A stretch of DNA of 64,000 nucleotides from Desulfoglaeba alkanexedens ALDC (lineage in GTDB: Bacteria; Desulfobacterota; Syntrophobacteria; Syntrophobacterales; DSM-9756), in assembly GCF_005377625.1 (NCBI RefSeq), contig NZ_CP040098.1, positions 248,001-312,000 of the forward strand, written 5' to 3'. Of this stretch, positions 60,618 through 64,000 are shown piece after piece (position 1 is the first letter of the stretch; every line of letters starts with the position of its first letter). A model generated the notes under the pieces. It made no database searches. It saw only the letters and a list, made by a program, of their open reading frames with translations, and was not told the DNA's origin. The position numbers were made by a program, and so were the translations under genes.

Positions 60618-62306
60618 TCATCCTTCGAAGAGAAACCAGGAAACCAGGCGCGGATCCGGCGGGTTTTCGGGGTTGAAGGGGGATATTTCGGATTCGTAGG
60701 CATCGTACAGAGCGTCCAGGTATCGGTCGGCGGCGCGCCGCCATCTGGTTTCGGAAAGTATGGATTCTTCCAGGGACCGGATGGCGCTTCGGATGTTTTC
60801 GGGCGCGGCGGAGCGGAAAACGTCCGGCCAGTCGCCGACTGGTATGGGTTCCACCCGCCAGCCGCCTTCGCGAAGAAAACGAAGGGAAGCGGTGAAAAGA
60901 AGCGTGCCCAGGGTCACGTCACGGAGCTGCCGGACCTGGCCTTCCGGCCAGAGCCGTTTTTCCAGGTCTTGAGGGGACAGGCGCAGGGCGTCGAAAAGGG
61001 GTCCGAGCGCCATGAGGGTATGCAGCAGCTGCTTTCCCCGCTTCAGGTCCGCCCGATCCCGGAAGAAGTCTTCCTGGGGCGGACGCCGGGGGTCCGAAGA
61101 CGGGCGGAGCAGCCGGGGCGTTCTTTCCAACACGATTTCCACGGCCTTCAACCAGTCGGCGTCGAGGCAATCGATCCCTGCCGGCCAGCGGCGGATCCAT
61201 CCCCCTTCCACGACCTGGCGGATCTTCCGCTGCAGCCGCCTCAGGCGGTACTGTCCGTACCGGAAGAGTTCCTCCAGGAAGGCGTTTCTCAGATAGAGCT
61301 GTGCGGCCGTTTCGTCGCCTCCGGTCAGCAGGTCCAGGGCCAGGTTGACGGTGGCGGCCACCTTGCCAGTAGCGGCAAGCAGGTGCTCGGGTTCGTCGGG
61401 AGCCAGTTCGTCGGCCACGACCACCTTGTTGGCGAGCGAGGCCAGTTCCAGCTGGAGCGAATCGATTTCTCTCGCATCCGAGAGATTCCGGATGGCTCGG
61501 TTCAGGAGGGTCCCGGCGGGCACCTGCATCAGGGCGAACGACGGGGGCGGGGCATCCTGAAGGCGATCGAGCGCCATCACCTTGTCGCCGGAAATCTCGT
61601 CCGGGCGGATGGGCCGGTAGATTTCCAGGGCGTCGTAGAAATCGGGGATGGCTCGGTCTTCCAGGCGGCCCCGATGGAACCGGTACGCTTCTTCTTCCAC
61701 TTCCGCTTCCAACTGCGAGATGACGTGGTGCATCAGTTCCTTGTAAAAGCCGTAATGCGCCTCGAAGAGAAAGCTCAGGACGTTCCGGATCAGGTCTTCG
61801 TACTGAGGGTAGCGCACTTCCCAGAAAAACTGGTCGTCCAAGGTCAAGGGAGGCAGAAGATCCCTGGCTTCGACGGGATCCAGGTCCTCGGGCTTCAGAA
61901 CCACCCGGATCCATTTCTTGAACAAGGTCACCAGCAACTCGAAGTCCGCGTGATAAAGCCAGGCCAAAACCTTTCGGCCGCTGGCTCGAAAGAGGCGGTC
62001 CATCCATTCGATGGCCCGCGTCGGCTGGATCCGATCCTTGCGCCACCACTCCAAGTCGAAAATATGGTCGAGCTGTTCCACGCGGGCCATGGCCAGGAGG
62101 GGGAGCGCATCGTCGGGCCCGATTTCTTTGACCGTAAGATAGAAATCCTGCGCCGGGAGCGCCGCCGCCACCGCTTCCCCGTCCTTTCGGCCGAGAAGCA
62201 GGTTCATGCGTTCCCGGGCGGGAAGCACCATCAGATGGCGCGAAACCTCGCGAGGTTCCGCCTTCTCCAACCACTTGGCACCGAAGTCGATGATATTTTG
62301 ATCCAT
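60618..62306 (-). CDS. DUF6178 family protein
   Basis: 562 residues, mostly helical, soluble. Blocks such as HLMVLPARERMNLLLGRKDG, IFDLEWWRKDRIQPTRAIEW, FFWEVRYPQYEDLIRNVLSF and LALDLLTGGDETAAQLYLR fit the DUF6178 family, known mainly from Deltaproteobacteria and without known function. The first membrane-free start is ATG 62306, whose ribosome site is 14 nt away. It is divergent from sufC and convergent with mtaB. Confidence 0.75.
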   Translation of the reverse strand: MDQNIIDFGAKWLEKAEPREVSRHLMVLPARERMNLLLGRKDGEAVAAALPAQDFYLTVKEIGPDDALPLLAMARVEQLDHIFDLEWWRKDRIQPTRAIEWMDRLFRASGRKVLAWLYHADFELLVTLFKKWIRVVLKPEDLDPVEARDLLPPLTLDDQFFWEVRYPQYEDLIRNVLSFLFEAHYGFYKELMHHVISQLEAEVEEEAYRFHRGRLEDRAIPDFYDALEIYRPIRPDEISGDKVMALDRLQDAPPPSFALMQVPAGTLLNRAIRNLSDAREIDSLQLELASLANKVVVADELAPDEPEHLLAATGKVAATVNLALDLLTGGDETAAQLYLRNAFLEELFRYGQYRLRRLQRKIRQVVEGGWIRRWPAGIDCLDADWLKAVEIVLERTPRLLRPSSDPRRPPQEDFFRDRADLKRGKQLLHTLMALGPLFDALRLSPQDLEKRLWPEGQVRQLRDVTLGTLLFTASLRFLREGGWRVEPIPVGDWPDVFRSAAPENIRSAIRSLEESILSETRWRRAADRYLDALYDAYESEISPFNPENPPDPRLVSWFLFEG

Positions 62307-62498
62307 GAGCTTTCGTGAAGCCTCCTGCAAACGACAGGGAACCCGCTTTCTTATTTCGCGGACCGAGCAAGAAGTCAAGATCGGAGCCATCGGAGCGGAA
62401 GGCTTGGAAACACTTGCTTAAAAGCCGGCAAATGCTTAGGTAAGAGGCACGACGGCGGCGCTCGGATGTACGAACCAACACCACTCCAGGAGACCGAA

Positions 62499-63266
62499 AT
62501 GCTTCTCATCGAAGACCTTCAAGTGGAACTGGCCGGAAACGTGATCCTCAAACATATCGATCTCGAGATCAAGCCGGGGGAAACCCATATACTTTTCGGA
62601 CCCAACGGCTCGGGAAAGACTTCGCTCCTCATGACCATCATGGGTTACCCGCAGTACAAGGTGATCGCGGGGCGGATCGTCTTCAGAGGGGTGGACATCA
62701 CGGACAAACCCATCAACGAGCGCGCCCGGATGGGAATCGGCATGGCTTACCAGCGCCCGCCCACCATCCACGGCCTCAAGACGCGCCAGATGGTTCAGAT
62801 CTGCGCCGGGCGGCCGGACCTACCGGTGGATGAGCTGGCCCGCAAGGTGAACTTCAGCGACTTCTTGGAACGGGATATCAACGCCGGCTTTTCGGGAGGC
62901 GAAATCAAGCGATCCGAACTCCTTCAGCTGATGGCCCAGAACCCGGACCTCCTGCTCTTCGACGAACCGGAATCGGGGGTGGACCTCGAAAACATCTCGC
63001 TCGTTGGAAACACCATCGCTCAGCTGCTGGAAAAGGAATTCGTGCCTTCCCAGGAAAAGACCATGCTCCAGAAGAAGCGCGAACGGCGTAAGATGGGACT
63101 CATCATCACCCACACCGGCTACGTACTCAACTACCTGAACGCCGACAAGGGCCAGGTGCTCTATAATGGGATTTTGAGCTGTGCGGACAATCCCCGCGAC
63201 ATTCTGAAATGCATCAGCGAACTGGGATACGAGGAGTGTGTGCGATGTACGCTCGCGAGCAACTGA
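62499..63266 (+). CDS. sufC: Fe-S assembly ATPase SufC
   Basis: 255 residues. ABC-type ATPase: Walker A FGPNGSGKTSLL (about 34-45), signature FSGGEIKRSELLQL, Walker B DLLLFDEPESGVD and a His switch in GLIITHTGYVLNYL. The FSGGExKR form of the signature and the DEPESG(V/L)D motif are typical of SufC rather than importers. ATG at 62499 follows CCAGGAG. Its stop overlaps the sufB start, giving the minimal SufCB module of anaerobes. Confidence 0.93.
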   Translation: MLLIEDLQVELAGNVILKHIDLEIKPGETHILFGPNGSGKTSLLMTIMGYPQYKVIAGRIVFRGVDITDKPINERARMGIGMAYQRPPTIHGLKTRQMVQICAGRPDLPVDELARKVNFSDFLERDINAGFSGGEIKRSELLQLMAQNPDLLLFDEPESGVDLENISLVGNTIAQLLEKEFVPSQEKTMLQKKRERRKMGLIITHTGYVLNYLNADKGQVLYNGILSCADNPRDILKCISELGYEECVRCTLASN

Positions 63267-64000
63267 GGGAGAAAGCCCTGAAGGCGGTGAACAAGGCGGC
63301 CGCTATCGGACCCGACGTTCATCTGGAAGAATTCGACAAGCGACCGGTGGCGCATGAATACATGCCCGACGAGAAACTGCGGATGCTTCCCGCCGAAGAG
63401 CAGAAGCGGCTGATCATGGCGGGACTCGACCTTTCCGAAAAGGAACGGGCCGGGACCTATTTTCAGAAGGACAGCACCGTGGTTCACTGCAAGTCGAAGC
63501 AAAAGGGCATCGAGGTCATGTCCATCCGCAAGGCCCTGGAAAGCCACGAGTGGATCTACGACTACTACTGGAAACTGATGGCGGTGGATACAGACAAGTA
63601 CACGGCGGCCGCCGAGTTGGACCTTCACGACGGCTACGTGATCCGGGCCCTTCCTGGGGAAAAGTCCGTCTATCCTGTCCAGGCGTGCCTTTATATCGAC
63701 AAGGAAGGCCTGCAGCAAAACGTCCACAACATCATCATCGCGGAAGAAGACTCGGAGCTCCACATCATCACGGGGTGCTCCACGTCGCCTCACACCCGGA
63801 GGGCCGCCCACGTGGGCATTTCCGAGTTCTTCGTCAAGAAGAACGCCAAGTTGACCTTCACCATGATTCACAACTGGGCCGAAGAGATGATCGTGCGCCC
63901 CCGATCGGTGGCCCAGGTGGAAGAAGGCGGGCTGTTCATCAACAATTACATCTGCATGAGGCCCGTTCGATCTTTGCAGATGTATCCCACCACGCACCTG
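63245..64000 (+). CDS. sufB: SufB/SufD family Fe-S assembly protein (cut by window edge)
   Basis: The frame is open from ATG 63245 to the window end (252 codons). It overlaps sufC by 22 bp. The N-terminus (MYAREQLREKALKAVNKAAA) leads to the SufBD core: YFQKDSTVVHC, SHEWIYDYYWKLM, DGYVIRALPGEKSVYPVQAC, HIITGCSTSPHTRRAAHVGI and KLTFTMIHNWAEEM. Together with SufC it should form the ATP-driven cluster scaffold. The rest lies outside the window. Confidence 0.9.
   Translation, partial: MYAREQLREKALKAVNKAAAIGPDVHLEEFDKRPVAHEYMPDEKLRMLPAEEQKRLIMAGLDLSEKERAGTYFQKDSTVVHCKSKQKGIEVMSIRKALESHEWIYDYYWKLMAVDTDKYTAAAELDLHDGYVIRALPGEKSVYPVQACLYIDKEGLQQNVHNIIIAEEDSELHIITGCSTSPHTRRAAHVGISEFFVKKNAKLTFTMIHNWAEEMIVRPRSVAQVEEGGLFINNYICMRPVRSLQMYPTTHL

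Noticed and set aside
60919-62484. Second minus-strand frame within the DUF6178 gene
   Set aside because: Overlaps the recognised DUF6178 frame in another phase and is Arg/Gly/Pro-rich low-complexity sequence.
62307-62498. An IscR-type site before sufC
   Set aside because: The stretch around TTGCTTAAAAGCC has only weak likeness to the consensus and lacks the paired half-sites.

Overview
The window is a GC-rich bacterial chromosome segment with compact operons. Several features point to Desulfobacterota/Deltaproteobacteria, probably a Syntrophobacteraceae-like sulfate reducer or syntroph: a DHH-CBS-nucleotidyltransferase fusion, an AOR-type tungsten/molybdenum oxidoreductase, an exported CbiK cobaltochelatase under a B12 riboswitch, a split pyruvate-carboxylase-like enzyme, a PEP-CTERM protein, a DUF6178 protein and a minimal SUF module. 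The lineage is an inference from gene content; no rRNA is present.

Layout. 1-3.2 kb: DUF2065-queA-tgt-yajC-secD on the minus strand. 3.4-7.0 kb: alr, argS and a SPOR protein on the plus strand. 7.1-11.7 kb: a COG3146 acyltransferase-like gene, an M20 peptidase, and a small operon with an Ntn-hydrolase-like protein and a zinc-ribbon/pseudoreceiver protein. 12-20.4 kb: an AT-richer accessory island with a copper oxidase fused to a CopB-like domain, a toxin-antitoxin pair whose toxin lacks a start codon, a DUF4277 insertion sequence, a decayed transposase, and five attC-like sites all in one orientation with small cassette-like ORFs between them and no integrase (a CALIN-type array). 20.4-33.5 kb: a GrlR-like protein, a PAS histidine pseudokinase, tRNA-Val, a TPR protein, rluB, trpS, an M50 protease, the DHH-CBS-nucleotidyltransferase, xerD and the carboxylase pair. 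34-45 kb: tRNA-Trp, membrane proteins, the B12-controlled cbiK operon, a His-rich protein, an Slp lipoprotein, an O-methyltransferase-like gene, a pRiA4b ORF-3 protein and a tandem phosphofructokinase. 45-55 kb: AOR, tRNA-Pro, a duplicated Rpn-like nuclease gene, a c-di-GMP-I riboswitch before a subtilisin, and a PEP-CTERM protein. 55-64 kb: Xaa-Pro peptidase; then a cluster for Fe-S assembly and tRNA thiolation (NIL-ferredoxin, iscR, iscU, mnmA, mtaB), DUF6178, sufC and sufB.

Functional links. The 56.5-64 kb block joins Fe-S cluster supply to tRNA modification, and an IscR-type site stands before the first gene. The minus-strand operon at the left joins queuosine synthesis to the Sec accessory complex. 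Two riboswitches each show a plausible terminator or competing hairpin.

Intergenic DNA is rich in repeats: three copies of a composite REP-like element, two copies of a MITE-like element with terminal inverted repeats, and a direct repeat of about 1 kb. The tandem phosphofructokinase, the kinase and the receiver each contain a domain whose catalytic residues have been lost.
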